Part shown: positions 8,748-17,365 of the stretch, one piece after another
Numbering within the stretch: position 1 is the stretch's first letter
Layout: each line of letters begins with the position of its first letter
From: Bacteroidales bacterium
GTDB taxonomy: Bacteria; Bacteroidota; Bacteroidia; Bacteroidales; Tenuifilaceae
Assembly (NCBI GenBank): GCA_016931855.1
Contig: JAFGDZ010000081.1
Coordinates: forward strand, 124,001-188,000
Length of the DNA stretch: 64,000 bases
Direction: 5' to 3'
The notes under the pieces: generated by a model
Seen by the model: only the letters and a program-made list of their open reading frames with translations
What the model was told of the DNA's origin: nothing
Databases searched by the model: none
Program-made: the position numbers and the translations under genes

Positions 8748-9452
8748 TTACCTCCGGACTTTGTTTATCCAGTTGTTTGTATCTTTTTCCAATAGTTTAC
8801 TCGCTTCATCGAATTTAAACAGATTCATTAAACTGTGGTATTTAGAGGTTATGATGAATCTTTTTGCCTTTTCTGTTGTTAGTTTTTCTTCGATTTTTGA
8901 AAATGCTTCGTATGCCTCGGCATATTTTCTTTTGGTATAGAGTTTTTCTGCTTCAAAAGTTTCTGTTCTTAACGTTTTATCTTTATTCCTAAATTCATTC
9001 CGTACAATTTTTTTTAATGTTTTATCACTACGTCTAGAGGTAACACAGTTCTCAAAAGAAAATCTTCCTAATTCCTTTTTAATTTCTTTCTTTGAATCAC
9101 AGTTGCAGAGTGAGTCAAGATGTTCATAAACAGCTCTGTTATATACTTCTTGTTTTGGAGTCAAAAAATCTTGTGGAATTTCAAATAACAAATATTCATA
9201 GGTAAAGCCGAACCTTTCTTCAATACAATGTATTTGTTCTACATCAATGAATGGATTATCATGCATAGTCCATTCCGATAAAAGTATTTTGAGGATTATT
9301 TTGCCTTCATTAATGTCGTTTCTTGCTTGTGATTCATTAAAATCGAGAAGTTGATTATTGAAATATTCGATGGCGAAGTCAGGATATTCCTGACTGAACG
9401 AGAAAGAATAGTTTAATGTTAGTAATATGAAGATAATCAGTGTTTTTTTCAT
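8748..9452 (-). CDS. AT-rich secreted protein of unknown function
   Basis: I do not recognise this 234-residue protein. It starts with a signal peptide (MKKTLIIFILLTLNYSFSFSQ), so it should be exported. The C-terminal third looks helical and TPR-like (KLYTKRKYAEAYEAFSKIEEKL), and two cysteines occur in SLCNCDSKKE. Its codon use is clearly more AT-rich than the genes on both sides. It sits between the IPP isomerase gene (33-base gap) and HMG-CoA reductase (31-base gap) in an otherwise metabolic operon, so it is probably a later insertion that kept transcription running through. No mobile-element ends are visible. Confidence 0.7.
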   Translation of the reverse strand: MKKTLIIFILLTLNYSFSFSQEYPDFAIEYFNNQLLDFNESQARNDINEGKIILKILLSEWTMHDNPFIDVEQIHCIEERFGFTYEYLLFEIPQDFLTPKQEVYNRAVYEHLDSLCNCDSKKEIKKELGRFSFENCVTSRRSDKTLKKIVRNEFRNKDKTLRTETFEAEKLYTKRKYAEAYEAFSKIEEKLTTEKAKRFIITSKYHSLMNLFKFDEASKLLEKDTNNWINKVRR

Positions 9453-9485
9453 AAAACTTGATCTAACTAATAGTTCGAAAAAGTA

Positions 9486-10481
9486 TTACGTATGTTTTAC
9501 CCGAAGGAACGCCTTGGCTAGCGTTAAACCCTTAATCTGATTCTGAACGTACTGTTTAAGCGGCTCGTAGGGGCCTTGGGCAAACTTCAGAAAGCCCGAT
9601 GCTTGTCCGTACACCGCTGGCATTACGCTTTTTTGCGTGTAATAGTACCCATCAAGAAACGACTGAACACCACCAGAAATTATAAGGTTTTTGCACTTAA
9701 CCTGAGCACCACTATTTACCAGTAGGTTAAAGGTATCGAGCATTTGCTCGGCCGTATGGCCAACTCTGGCAAAGGGTGCAAATAGCTCCTGCTCCTCGGC
9801 GGTGCTGCGCATCAGCTCAACCTTGGCAAAGTTTGTACCGCCAAAGGCAGCAAACTCAAGGGCTTCAATGGGTAGGCTAAGCGCCTGTTTTATACTCTCG
9901 GTACCCATGCCTTGGCCAACCTCCTTAAGTATTATTTTTAGGTGAGTTAGCTCTAGGAACTCCTGAATAACCTCTATTGGCGGACGGCTTAGCAGGTCGC
10001 CCTCGGGCTGAAGCCACTCCTGCATGGGATTTACGTGAATTATTAGCCCATCGGCTTGTAACCTGTTAACCAGCTCAACCAGCTTGGGATACGATTTATC
10101 GGCAAGCATATGCTCAAGCTGTGCTATGCCTATGTTGGCGTAGAACGGGAGGTTTGGGCCAATGATATGCCGCATATCAAAATCGGCAAAATGCTTGTCG
10201 TTATCCAAAAGGATACGGCAGGAGCCAAGCCCCATTCCCATGCCAAACTCGTTACAGGCACGGGCTAGGTTGCTGTTTATGGTACGCGCAAGCTGGGTGC
10301 CACCCGTCATGCTGCTAACCCAAATGGGAACGCTGAGGGTTTTGCCCAGAAACTGGAATGGTTGGAGCTTTGCCTGATGAGTTCCAAGAAGCGGCTCGTA
10401 GCTAAAACGGTTATCGGAGTGCTCCTTGGTTACCTGTGAGGCAAATGCCATTTCAATGTGGTCTCTTTTACGCTCTTCCAT
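9486..10481 (-). CDS. fni: Type 2 isopentenyl-diphosphate delta-isomerase
   Basis: The FMN- and NADPH-dependent enzyme that interconverts IPP and DMAPP, closing the mevalonate route. The 331-residue protein starts EERKRDHIEMA, the family's N-terminal signature (RKRDHIEMA at 4-12). Further markers are the SSMTGG strand, the GLGSCR segment, IIHVNPMQEWLQPEGD, and ILKEVGQGMG. It fits the usual length of 330-350. It lies 29 bases after the acyl-CoA dehydrogenase gene, placing an isoprenoid enzyme directly behind branched-chain acyl-CoA genes in one apparent transcript. Confidence 0.94.
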   Translation of the reverse strand: MEERKRDHIEMAFASQVTKEHSDNRFSYEPLLGTHQAKLQPFQFLGKTLSVPIWVSSMTGGTQLARTINSNLARACNEFGMGMGLGSCRILLDNDKHFADFDMRHIIGPNLPFYANIGIAQLEHMLADKSYPKLVELVNRLQADGLIIHVNPMQEWLQPEGDLLSRPPIEVIQEFLELTHLKIILKEVGQGMGTESIKQALSLPIEALEFAAFGGTNFAKVELMRSTAEEQELFAPFARVGHTAEQMLDTFNLLVNSGAQVKCKNLIISGGVQSFLDGYYYTQKSVMPAVYGQASGFLKFAQGPYEPLKQYVQNQIKGLTLAKAFLRVKHT

Positions 10482-10510
10482 AGCGGGTTAGGTTGATGTA
10501 GGGTTACGTA

Positions 10511-11659
10511 TTACCGTGCGCAGCCAATTTGGCGGGCGATTACTAATTTAAGAATTTCGCTGGTTCCTTCGCCAACATGCAGAATTCTTTGGTCTCTAAA
10601 GTGGCGCTCAACTAGCGAACCCTTAATTAGTCCGGTTGCCCCGTGTATCTGACTGGCCTCGGTAGCCACAAATGTAGCCACTTCTGAGCAGAAAAGTTTA
10701 GCCATTGCAGCCTCTTTGGAAAAAGGCTGATTGCTATCCTTTAGCCAAACTGCATGGTATAGTAGGTGGCGCGCTGCCTCTATTTGCGTAGCCATTTCGG
10801 CTAGTTTAAACGATATGGCCTGGAACGATGCTATGGGCTTCCCAAACTGATGCCGGGTGTTGGCATACTTAAGCGCCTCGTTATATGCGCCTTCGGCAAG
10901 GCCAAGCCCCATGGCCGCAATGCTTAGTCGGCCAGCATCAAGCGTCTCAAGCATTAGCTTTGCGCCTTTTCCTCTAGTACCTAGGATATTGGCCTCGGGC
11001 ACGCTGATGTTGCTAAAGGCTATTTTGCCTGTATCGCTGGCGCGCCACATCAACTTGTTTAGGATACGTTCCGTTTTGTAGCCCGTTTCTCTGGGCACTA
11101 GTATGGCCGATAGTTCTGGCTTTTCACCTTTTTCACCCGTTTGTGCCAGCAGCGTAATCCCTGCCGACATTGGATTTGTGGCATTGGAGATGTATATTTT
11201 TTCGCCATTAATTACCCATTGGCCGTCCACCAGCTGCGCCGTTGTTTCGGCGCCAAGGGCATCGCTGCCTGCGTTGGTCTCTGTTAGTCCAAAGGCCCAA
11301 ACCTTTTCGCCAGAGCATAGCTGGGGAAGCAGCGCTTTACGCTGTTCGGGTGTGCCGTAGTAGTAAATGGGGTTAACGCCAAGGCAGTTGTGAGCTGCTA
11401 GGGTTGCGGCCTGTGAACCATCAACCTTCGATAGCTCCTCCACGGCAAGAACCAGCGCCATGTAGTCCAGTCCCAGTCCGCCGTACTCCTTGGGGACAAC
11501 AATGCCCAAAAGGCCTAGTTTGCCCATCTCCTGAGTAAGTTCCTGCGAGAAGATTTCGCCCTCGTCGAGCTGCGTAGCAATGGGCAGTACCCTTTTCTCT
11601 GCAAACTCTTTTACCTTTTGCTGTAGCTCCTTATGAGCTTGAGTTATTTGTGATATCAT
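10511..11659 (-). CDS. Acyl-CoA dehydrogenase, short/branched-chain type
   Basis: FAD enzyme that introduces the alpha-beta double bond into an acyl-CoA and passes electrons to ETF. The 382-residue protein has the FAD-binding signatures AFGLTETNAGSDA and WVINGEKIYISNA, the TRHQFGKPIASFQ motif, and the C-terminal VGEGTSEILKLVIAR. The context (MCC-type carboxylase, LiuC-like hydratase) suggests isovaleryl-CoA as substrate. However, the catalytic glutamate appears at the short-chain position (E364 in GEGT). At the helix-G position used by isovaleryl-CoA dehydrogenases (DLERL in the human enzyme) this protein has DAGRL. So butyryl-, 2-methylbutyryl- or isobutyryl-CoA remain possible. Four bases separate it from the carboxylase alpha gene. 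Confidence 0.9.
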   Translation of the reverse strand: MISQITQAHKELQQKVKEFAEKRVLPIATQLDEGEIFSQELTQEMGKLGLLGIVVPKEYGGLGLDYMALVLAVEELSKVDGSQAATLAAHNCLGVNPIYYYGTPEQRKALLPQLCSGEKVWAFGLTETNAGSDALGAETTAQLVDGQWVINGEKIYISNATNPMSAGITLLAQTGEKGEKPELSAILVPRETGYKTERILNKLMWRASDTGKIAFSNISVPEANILGTRGKGAKLMLETLDAGRLSIAAMGLGLAEGAYNEALKYANTRHQFGKPIASFQAISFKLAEMATQIEAARHLLYHAVWLKDSNQPFSKEAAMAKLFCSEVATFVATEASQIHGATGLIKGSLVERHFRDQRILHVGEGTSEILKLVIARQIGCAR

Positions 11660-11663
11660 TCTA

Positions 11664-13625
11664 CTAAATTTTTACAAGTTGAACCAATTCGGCACCATCG
11701 GAAACCTGTTCGTTTGCAGAAACGAGTAGCCTTCCAACTATAGCCTTCATAGGTGCGCATATGCTGTTCTCCATTTTCATGGACTCAATGGTAAGAAGGG
11801 CATCGCCACTATTAACAACTTGCCCCTCTTTCACCGCTAGGCTAATAATTCGGCCGTGCAGCGGCGATGTAATAACATCAGTTCCATTGTGTTGTTTAGT
11901 GGGTTTGGGCTTTTCTTTCCCGTTGGATAGCTTATTGGCTGTCGATAAAGTATATGTAAGCCCACTAAAACCAATGGTTGCGCTCCATCTGTTAGCCGAG
12001 TAGTTTGCCTCAATTCGTTTACTGTTCAGGTTAAAGGCAATGTGCGTTTCTGCTCGGTTAATTTGCGATATGCTGTGCTGTGCGCCATCCAGTTCAAGGC
12101 TAAAGGCATTAGCCCTTTGCCTAATATCGGCGTTAAGCGGTTTGTTATCCCATGTAAAGTGGAGCCTATTGCTAGGTATGTATGCCCCAAACTGTTCCCA
12201 AATACCATTGGGTTTAGCTCCTGCATTTAGCTGAAGCAGCGCAAACGCAGCCATAACCTCCAGCGGCAGCTGCTTGGGTTTGGTGCTGGCAAACTGCGTA
12301 GCCCACAGGTTGCATATTTCTGTTGATATTTGGTTGGTGCGGTACTGCTGGTTTTGGCTAATAAATAGCAGAAAATCGAGGTTGGTATCCAATCCGTGAA
12401 TTTGGGTTTCCCTAAGCAACGTGGTTAACCGCTCAGCTGCCTGATTCCGGTTGGCTCCCGTAACAATTAGCTTTGCAAGCATGGGGTCGTAGGCACCGGT
12501 TACCGTTTGCTCCACCTCAAGGGCGTGCTCTGCCCGCAACCATTGGTACGTAGGGATGCTTACGTGTGCTATTTTTCCCGTTGATGGGGCAAAGCCCTCA
12601 AAGGGTTTCTCGGCGTATGCCCTTACCTCAATGGCGTGACCATTTATATTGATATCGCTTTGCGATACTCCTAAACCAAATCCCTGTGCTACGTTTAGCT
12701 GCAGCTCAACAATATCGAGCCCAGTTATGGCTTCGGTTACAGGATGCTCCACCTGAATGCGGGTGTTAACCTCTAGGAAGTACACCTGGTTGTTGTCGCC
12801 CACAAGGAACTCAACGGTGCCTGCGCTTAGGTATTTGGCCTCCTTGGCCAGCTTAACGGCATAGCCAAGCAGGGTTTCTCGGAGCTTGCTGCTTAACGAT
12901 ACAGCCGGAGCCTCCTCCACAACCTTTTGGTACCTGCGCTGAACGCTGCACTCCCGCTCGTATAGGTGGATTACGTTGCCGTTTCCATCGCCAACAATTT
13001 GTACTTCGATGTGGCGCGCCTGTGGCATATACTTTTCAAGGTAAACGCTGCCGTTGCCAAAGGCAGATGCGGCTTCGCGCATCGATTTTGCAACAAGCGC
13101 CTGTAGCTCGCCCTCCGATTTAACAATGTACATACCCTTGCCTCCTCCTCCGCCAGCAGGCTTAATGAGCATGGGGAAACCAATGGTTTTAGTTAGACCG
13201 CTTAGCTCATCAATGCTTCCTGTGGCTGCGGGTAGAACTGGAATACCCACCGACTGAGCCATGTTGCGCGCGGCAACCTTATCGCCCAAAAGGGCAATGG
13301 TTTGGGGCGTAGGGCCAATAAAGGTGATGCCGTTGGCCTCCACCTGCTCAGCAAACGCTGCGTTCTCCGAAAGGAATCCATAACCCGGATGAATGGCATT
13401 TGCGCCACTTTCCCTAGCAATGGATATAACCTTTGCTAAACTTAGGTAGGTATCGCTGAGTGAACCCGTGCCAAGGCTATAGGCCTCGTCGGCAAGGCGG
13501 GCATGAGGGGGAAAGCCCTCGTCGGTAGCGTAAAGCGCAACGGTTTTAATGCCCAGTTGCTGCGCTGTGCGTATTATTCTAATGGCAATTTCGCCTCTGT
13601 TTGTTATTAGTAGCTTGGTAATCAT
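11664..13625 (-). CDS. Acyl-CoA carboxylase alpha subunit (biotin carboxylase + BCCP), methylcrotonyl-type
   Basis: Carboxylates biotin with ATP and bicarbonate, then presents it to the carboxyltransferase subunit encoded two genes upstream. The 653 residues comprise the biotin carboxylase N-domain (TNRGEIAIRIIRTA), an ATP-grasp with the KPAGGGGGKGMYIV loop, the EKYMPQARHIEVQ and FLEVNTRIQVEHPVTE segments, the BC C-domain, a linker of about 150 residues, and a C-terminal biotinyl domain with ESMKMEN (biotinyl-lysine about K617). This single-chain layout is that of MCC and propionyl-CoA carboxylase alpha chains. The partner's sequence favours 3-methylcrotonyl-CoA. The ATG at 13625 (MITKLLITNRGE) is the only sensible start. 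Confidence 0.92.
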   Translation of the reverse strand: MITKLLITNRGEIAIRIIRTAQQLGIKTVALYATDEGFPPHARLADEAYSLGTGSLSDTYLSLAKVISIARESGANAIHPGYGFLSENAAFAEQVEANGITFIGPTPQTIALLGDKVAARNMAQSVGIPVLPAATGSIDELSGLTKTIGFPMLIKPAGGGGGKGMYIVKSEGELQALVAKSMREAASAFGNGSVYLEKYMPQARHIEVQIVGDGNGNVIHLYERECSVQRRYQKVVEEAPAVSLSSKLRETLLGYAVKLAKEAKYLSAGTVEFLVGDNNQVYFLEVNTRIQVEHPVTEAITGLDIVELQLNVAQGFGLGVSQSDININGHAIEVRAYAEKPFEGFAPSTGKIAHVSIPTYQWLRAEHALEVEQTVTGAYDPMLAKLIVTGANRNQAAERLTTLLRETQIHGLDTNLDFLLFISQNQQYRTNQISTEICNLWATQFASTKPKQLPLEVMAAFALLQLNAGAKPNGIWEQFGAYIPSNRLHFTWDNKPLNADIRQRANAFSLELDGAQHSISQINRAETHIAFNLNSKRIEANYSANRWSATIGFSGLTYTLSTANKLSNGKEKPKPTKQHNGTDVITSPLHGRIISLAVKEGQVVNSGDALLTIESMKMENSICAPMKAIVGRLLVSANEQVSDGAELVQLVKI

Positions 13626-13652
13626 GCTTTAAGTGTTGAGTGCGTGTAAAAA

Positions 13653-14420
13653 TCAGCCTAAGTTGAAGTTTGCTTTGCGCTTCTCTAAAAAGGCCGATAC
13701 TCCTTCCTGTGCTTCGGCCGATAGCCGAACGTTGGCAAGCATCTTTGCGGTATAATCGGGGCTGGGGGTGTGCTGCGTTACGTAGGCTATGAGCTCCTTG
13801 CTAAGTGCTTGGGCCTTTGGTCCGCCCGATAGGAGGTGCCTTATAACCCGTTTCAACTCGGCATCAACCTCATCGTCGGGAGTGGATTGTGCAATAAGCC
13901 CAAATTGTGCCGCCTCTGCTGCCGAGAAGGGCTTTGCGGTTAGCACCAGCTCCCGTAGCTTGCCTTCGGTTAGCCGTTTGGCAAGGAAAGGCATTATGGT
14001 GGCGGGTATTACGCCCAGCCTAACCTCACTAAAGGCAAATGTTGTGCTTGATGCGCTTATGGTGTAGTCGCTGGCGGCAATAAGTCCGTTTGCACCGCCC
14101 ATTGCAAAGCCATGTACAACGCTAACAACGGGTTTTGGCATCAGGTAAATTTGGTTAAAAAGGTTAGCCAGAGCCACGCTCTGCTCCATAACCAGTGGGC
14201 GTTCCGTTTGGGTAAAGCTGCTTAGCGATGCACCCGAGCAGAACCCGTTCCCCTTTCCGCGCAGCACAATAACCCTAACACTTGCGTTGCATGTTGCTTG
14301 TTTAAGTGCATTGGTTAGGGCGCTAACCATGCTTGGGCTAAGAGCATTGCGGCTCTCGGGGTGGTTTAGCCAAAGCGTGAGCACGTTCCCTGTTTGCTCC
14401 TGTAGTATGATGTTTTCCAT
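13653..14420 (-). CDS. Enoyl-CoA hydratase family, LiuC-like methylglutaconyl-CoA hydratase
   Basis: A 255-residue crotonase-fold protein predicted to hydrate 3-methylglutaconyl-CoA to HMG-CoA. The oxyanion-hole segments GNGFCSGASL and HGFAMGGANGLIAASD are present. The first catalytic glutamate of classical hydratases (GGGCE) is absent here (GGANG). The second is kept in FAFSEVRLGVIPATIMPFL. That SEVRLGxIPAxI wording is what I know from bacterial LiuC-type hydratases of leucine degradation rather than from FadB-type enzymes. It lies between the two carboxylase subunit genes with 26-27 base gaps. The family is certain, and the substrate is inferred from motif and context. Confidence 0.85.
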   Translation of the reverse strand: MENIILQEQTGNVLTLWLNHPESRNALSPSMVSALTNALKQATCNASVRVIVLRGKGNGFCSGASLSSFTQTERPLVMEQSVALANLFNQIYLMPKPVVSVVHGFAMGGANGLIAASDYTISASSTTFAFSEVRLGVIPATIMPFLAKRLTEGKLRELVLTAKPFSAAEAAQFGLIAQSTPDDEVDAELKRVIRHLLSGGPKAQALSKELIAYVTQHTPSPDYTAKMLANVRLSAEAQEGVSAFLEKRKANFNLG

Positions 14421-14446
14421 TCTGCTGATATCGTTAATTGTGCGGC

Positions 14447-16054
14447 CTACATTCTGAATACCCCAAAGTTGGGTTCACCAAATGGCCTATTTAGCGATGC
14501 CGATATGCCAAGTGCTAGGTATTTACGGGTATCCAGTGGGTCAATAATTCCATCGTCCCAAATGCGTGATGTTGAGTAGTAGGCCGAGCTTTCAACCTCG
14601 TACTTACTTAGTATCTCCTGCTTAATGCGTTGTCGCTCGTCGGGGGTTAGCTCTTTGCCATTGGCCTTGAGCTGCTGCTCCTTTATGGACACAAGCACGT
14701 TTGATGCCTGCTCGCCGCCCATTACCGCAATTTTTGCATTGGGCCACATCAGCAAGAGTCGCGGGTTAAAGGCTCGCCCAGCCATGGCATAGTTTCCAGC
14801 ACCGTACGATGCTCCAATTACCACCGTAAATATTGGTACCGATGCGTTGGCCACAGCGTTAATTAGCTTAGCTCCATCGCGGGCAATGCCGCCATGCTCA
14901 TACTTTTTGCCCACAATAAAGCCTGTGGTGTTTTGCAGGAACACAATGGGAACCTTGCGATGCGAGCATAGCTCAATAAAGTGGGCACCTTTTAGCGAGC
15001 TCTCCGATGTAAAGAATCCGTTGTTGGCAATTATACCAACGGGAAAGCCCATTATGCGGGCAAAGCCTGTTACTAGTGTTGTTCCGTAGCTCTCCTTAAA
15101 CTCGTGAAAGCGACTGCCATCCACCAGTCGGGCAATAATCTCGTGCACATCGGTTTGGCGCTTAAGGTCAACGGGAATAAGGCTGTAGAGCTCATCTTCA
15201 GTGTAAGCAGGGGCTTCGGGCTGGGCAATATCCAGTTTTTGGCGTTGAGGCTTTGGTAGGCTCTCAAATATGTTTCTGCAAATTTCAAGGGCATGGGCAT
15301 CGCTTTCGGCAAGGTGATCGGCCACGCCCGAAATGGAGGTGTGCACCTCACCACCGCCTAGCTCTTCGGCGGTAACCTCTTCGCCAGTGGCAGCCTTAAC
15401 CAGCGGTGGTCCACCAATAAAAATGGTGCCCTGGTTGCGCACAATAATGGTTTCGTCGCTCATGGCGGGTATGTACGCGCCACCAGCGGTGCAGGAGCCC
15501 ATTACTATGGATATTTGCGGAATTCCCATTGCCGATAGGCGCGCCTGATTGTAGAAAATGCGCCCAAAGTGGTCGCGGTCTGGAAAAACGGAGTCCTGCT
15601 CAGGAAGAAATGCGCCGCCCGAGTCAACAAGGTAAACGCACGGTAAGTTGTTCTCCATGGCAATTTCCTGCGCCCTAAGGTGCTTTTTAACCGTCTCCTT
15701 AATGTAGGTTCCGCCCTTTACCGTGGCATCGTTGGCAACAATTACGGCCTCTCTGCCATGTATAACACCAATGCCAGTAACCACTCCCGCCGAGGGGAAC
15801 GCATTATCCTTTTGGTTGTATGCAGCAAGCGCCGATAGCTCCAAAAAGGAGGTATTGGTATCAATAAGTAGCTTAATTCGCTCCCTTGCCGTTAGCTTGC
15901 CCTTCTCCTTATGGCGCTTAACGGCTGGCTGGGTTTCCCTGTTAAGCACGCCGCTTAGAGCCTGCTCAAACTCGCCAAGAAGAGCATAGAAAGGGCTCTT
16001 GGCTGTGCCATTGGAGGAAACCTTTGCTTGTATTTTTGAATGTATTGGGTACAC
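14447..16054 (-). CDS. Acyl-CoA carboxyltransferase beta subunit, methylcrotonyl-CoA carboxylase type
   Basis: Transfers the carboxyl group from biotin to the acyl-CoA gamma carbon. The 535-residue length suits the MCC beta chain. Typical MCC segments are KLTARERIKLLID, the FPDRDHFGRIFYNQARLS block, MGSCTAGGAYIPAMSDE, GGGEVHTSISGVADH, and the second-domain FLQNTTGFIVGKKYEHGGIARDGAKL and GASYGAGNYAMAGRA. FPDRDHFGRIFYNQA and the KKYEHGGI segment favour methylcrotonyl- over propionyl-CoA. Translation begins with GTG (complement of 16052-16054, MYPIHSK). It is the first gene of a same-strand run extending to 6505. The 276 bases upstream separate it from a divergent gene and contain an inverted repeat. 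Confidence 0.93.
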   Translation of the reverse strand: MYPIHSKIQAKVSSNGTAKSPFYALLGEFEQALSGVLNRETQPAVKRHKEKGKLTARERIKLLIDTNTSFLELSALAAYNQKDNAFPSAGVVTGIGVIHGREAVIVANDATVKGGTYIKETVKKHLRAQEIAMENNLPCVYLVDSGGAFLPEQDSVFPDRDHFGRIFYNQARLSAMGIPQISIVMGSCTAGGAYIPAMSDETIIVRNQGTIFIGGPPLVKAATGEEVTAEELGGGEVHTSISGVADHLAESDAHALEICRNIFESLPKPQRQKLDIAQPEAPAYTEDELYSLIPVDLKRQTDVHEIIARLVDGSRFHEFKESYGTTLVTGFARIMGFPVGIIANNGFFTSESSLKGAHFIELCSHRKVPIVFLQNTTGFIVGKKYEHGGIARDGAKLINAVANASVPIFTVVIGASYGAGNYAMAGRAFNPRLLLMWPNAKIAVMGGEQASNVLVSIKEQQLKANGKELTPDERQRIKQEILSKYEVESSAYYSTSRIWDDGIIDPLDTRKYLALGISASLNRPFGEPNFGVFRM

Positions 16055-16170
16055 TGTTGAAGGTTTAATTACTTCAACTTTAACATATTTGTAGGCGATT
16101 TGTTGAGTGGCTTTTTATGAGGGTAAAAGTGTTGTACACACGGTTTGGTCCGATAGCCTGCAATTGTTAG

Positions 16171-16186
16171 GTTGATATTAATCAAC
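16171..16186. promoter_or_regulatory. Candidate operator, GTTGAT-ATTA-ATCAAC
   Basis: A six-base perfect inverted repeat with a four-base spacer lies in the divergent intergenic region, 117 bases upstream of the carboxylase beta start and 145 upstream of the plus-strand gene at 16331. No confident TAnnTTTG box was found for the minus-strand operon, so its promoter is unplaced. The symmetry suggests a dimeric regulator site, but six-base arms also arise by chance. Confidence 0.3.
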
Positions 16187-16330
16187 TAGCATAAATGATA
16201 AATTAAACGGAATCATGAAACAAAAAGAGCAGCAAACAGTAATATTTACTAGTTGTTTATGCAGGAGTAAATGATTTATTGTAGATTTATTTGTAATTTA
16301 ACCAGTTAACACAAATACTTTGCCGTTAAT

Positions 16331-17353
16331 ATGGAAGCTAAAATCGGGTTAGATATTGCTTCGGAAGAGAATGGTAAAAGGGTTCGTGAGTGGATTAGTG
16401 AAGTTGGATTCCCTTATTTCGAGAGTGAAGCAGATATAAATGCGTGTTCAAGTTGTATTCTGGTTACCGACAAGGGTATCCTCAGCCATTTTGTTGAAAA
16501 GAGCACCAGCTCAAGTATTCGAGCAGTTCTATTTATTGTTGAGAACACAAATGTTTTTGGACTAGGTTATCTTACTGCCAAAAACTTCCTTTTCGACACC
16601 ATTTTTGAGACATATGAAAAGGACGAGTTCCTTTTCCGCCTAAACCAGCTAGTAGGACGGCTCGATATACCAAAGCAAGAGCCTATTGGCTCCGCTAGCG
16701 ACAAGGTGCAACCATTTGTTTTTGCTAAATATCCTGTAAACAGCATTTTTAGAATGATAGGGCATCAGTCCCGAACCCTTCTAAACGGGGTGGCGGGGCC
16801 GCTGCAAATTATAAGGGCGCTGTCTGAGGATCCATCCTTAATTGAGCCTACCCGAATGATTGACCTAAGCGTGGTTAGGTTTGAGAAGTTTGCCTTTAGA
16901 TCTTTGCTCCTTTCCAATATTATAGGGCAATCAGTAAGCCTATCCAAAAACAACATTGGCATAGCAAATATTTGTAAATATGTAACTCTTGATTTAACGG
17001 ATATCTCAGATTTTTATGGAATCAACATTGAATTTGATCCACAGGCTGAGGTTACTATTCAGTCCGATTATAACCTTGTATATCAACTAATAACCATAGT
17101 TATAGAGCGCTTCATATTCTTAAGCTCAGTTAACGATACGCTTACATTAGAAGTGGTACAGGCCGATGAGGTGCTGCTCTACGTTGGCATTCCAAATGCC
17201 GCAATTGTTAAAGCTATTGGTACAGCAATGGAAAGTGAGAATACCAATGATTTAGATGTTGATTACCTGTTACTACGCGAGGTTTTAAAGCTGTTGGGCT
17301 TTGCCGTTAGGGTTAACCATGCTAAAATGCGGGTTGAACTTGTTTTTGCCTAA
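16331..17353 (+). CDS. Degenerate histidine-kinase-like protein
   Basis: I cannot name the family. The 340-residue protein is soluble. In the middle it has RMIGHQSRTLLNGVAGPLQII, which resembles a DHp phosphoacceptor helix (H145). The region after about 240 has the position and secondary structure of an HATPase domain but lacks recognisable N and G boxes. Residues 1-110 could be a degenerate receiver-like fold (SSCILVTDKG, then RAVLFIVENTNV). It starts 12 bases before the ABC transporter gene, so the two are probably co-transcribed and functionally linked. It may act as a phosphotransfer or scaffold protein rather than an active kinase. The H-box-like segment is seen; the role is inferred. 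Confidence 0.65.
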   Translation: MEAKIGLDIASEENGKRVREWISEVGFPYFESEADINACSSCILVTDKGILSHFVEKSTSSSIRAVLFIVENTNVFGLGYLTAKNFLFDTIFETYEKDEFLFRLNQLVGRLDIPKQEPIGSASDKVQPFVFAKYPVNSIFRMIGHQSRTLLNGVAGPLQIIRALSEDPSLIEPTRMIDLSVVRFEKFAFRSLLLSNIIGQSVSLSKNNIGIANICKYVTLDLTDISDFYGINIEFDPQAEVTIQSDYNLVYQLITIVIERFIFLSSVNDTLTLEVVQADEVLLYVGIPNAAIVKAIGTAMESENTNDLDVDYLLLREVLKLLGFAVRVNHAKMRVELVFA

Positions 17354-17365
17354 TTTGGTTGATGT

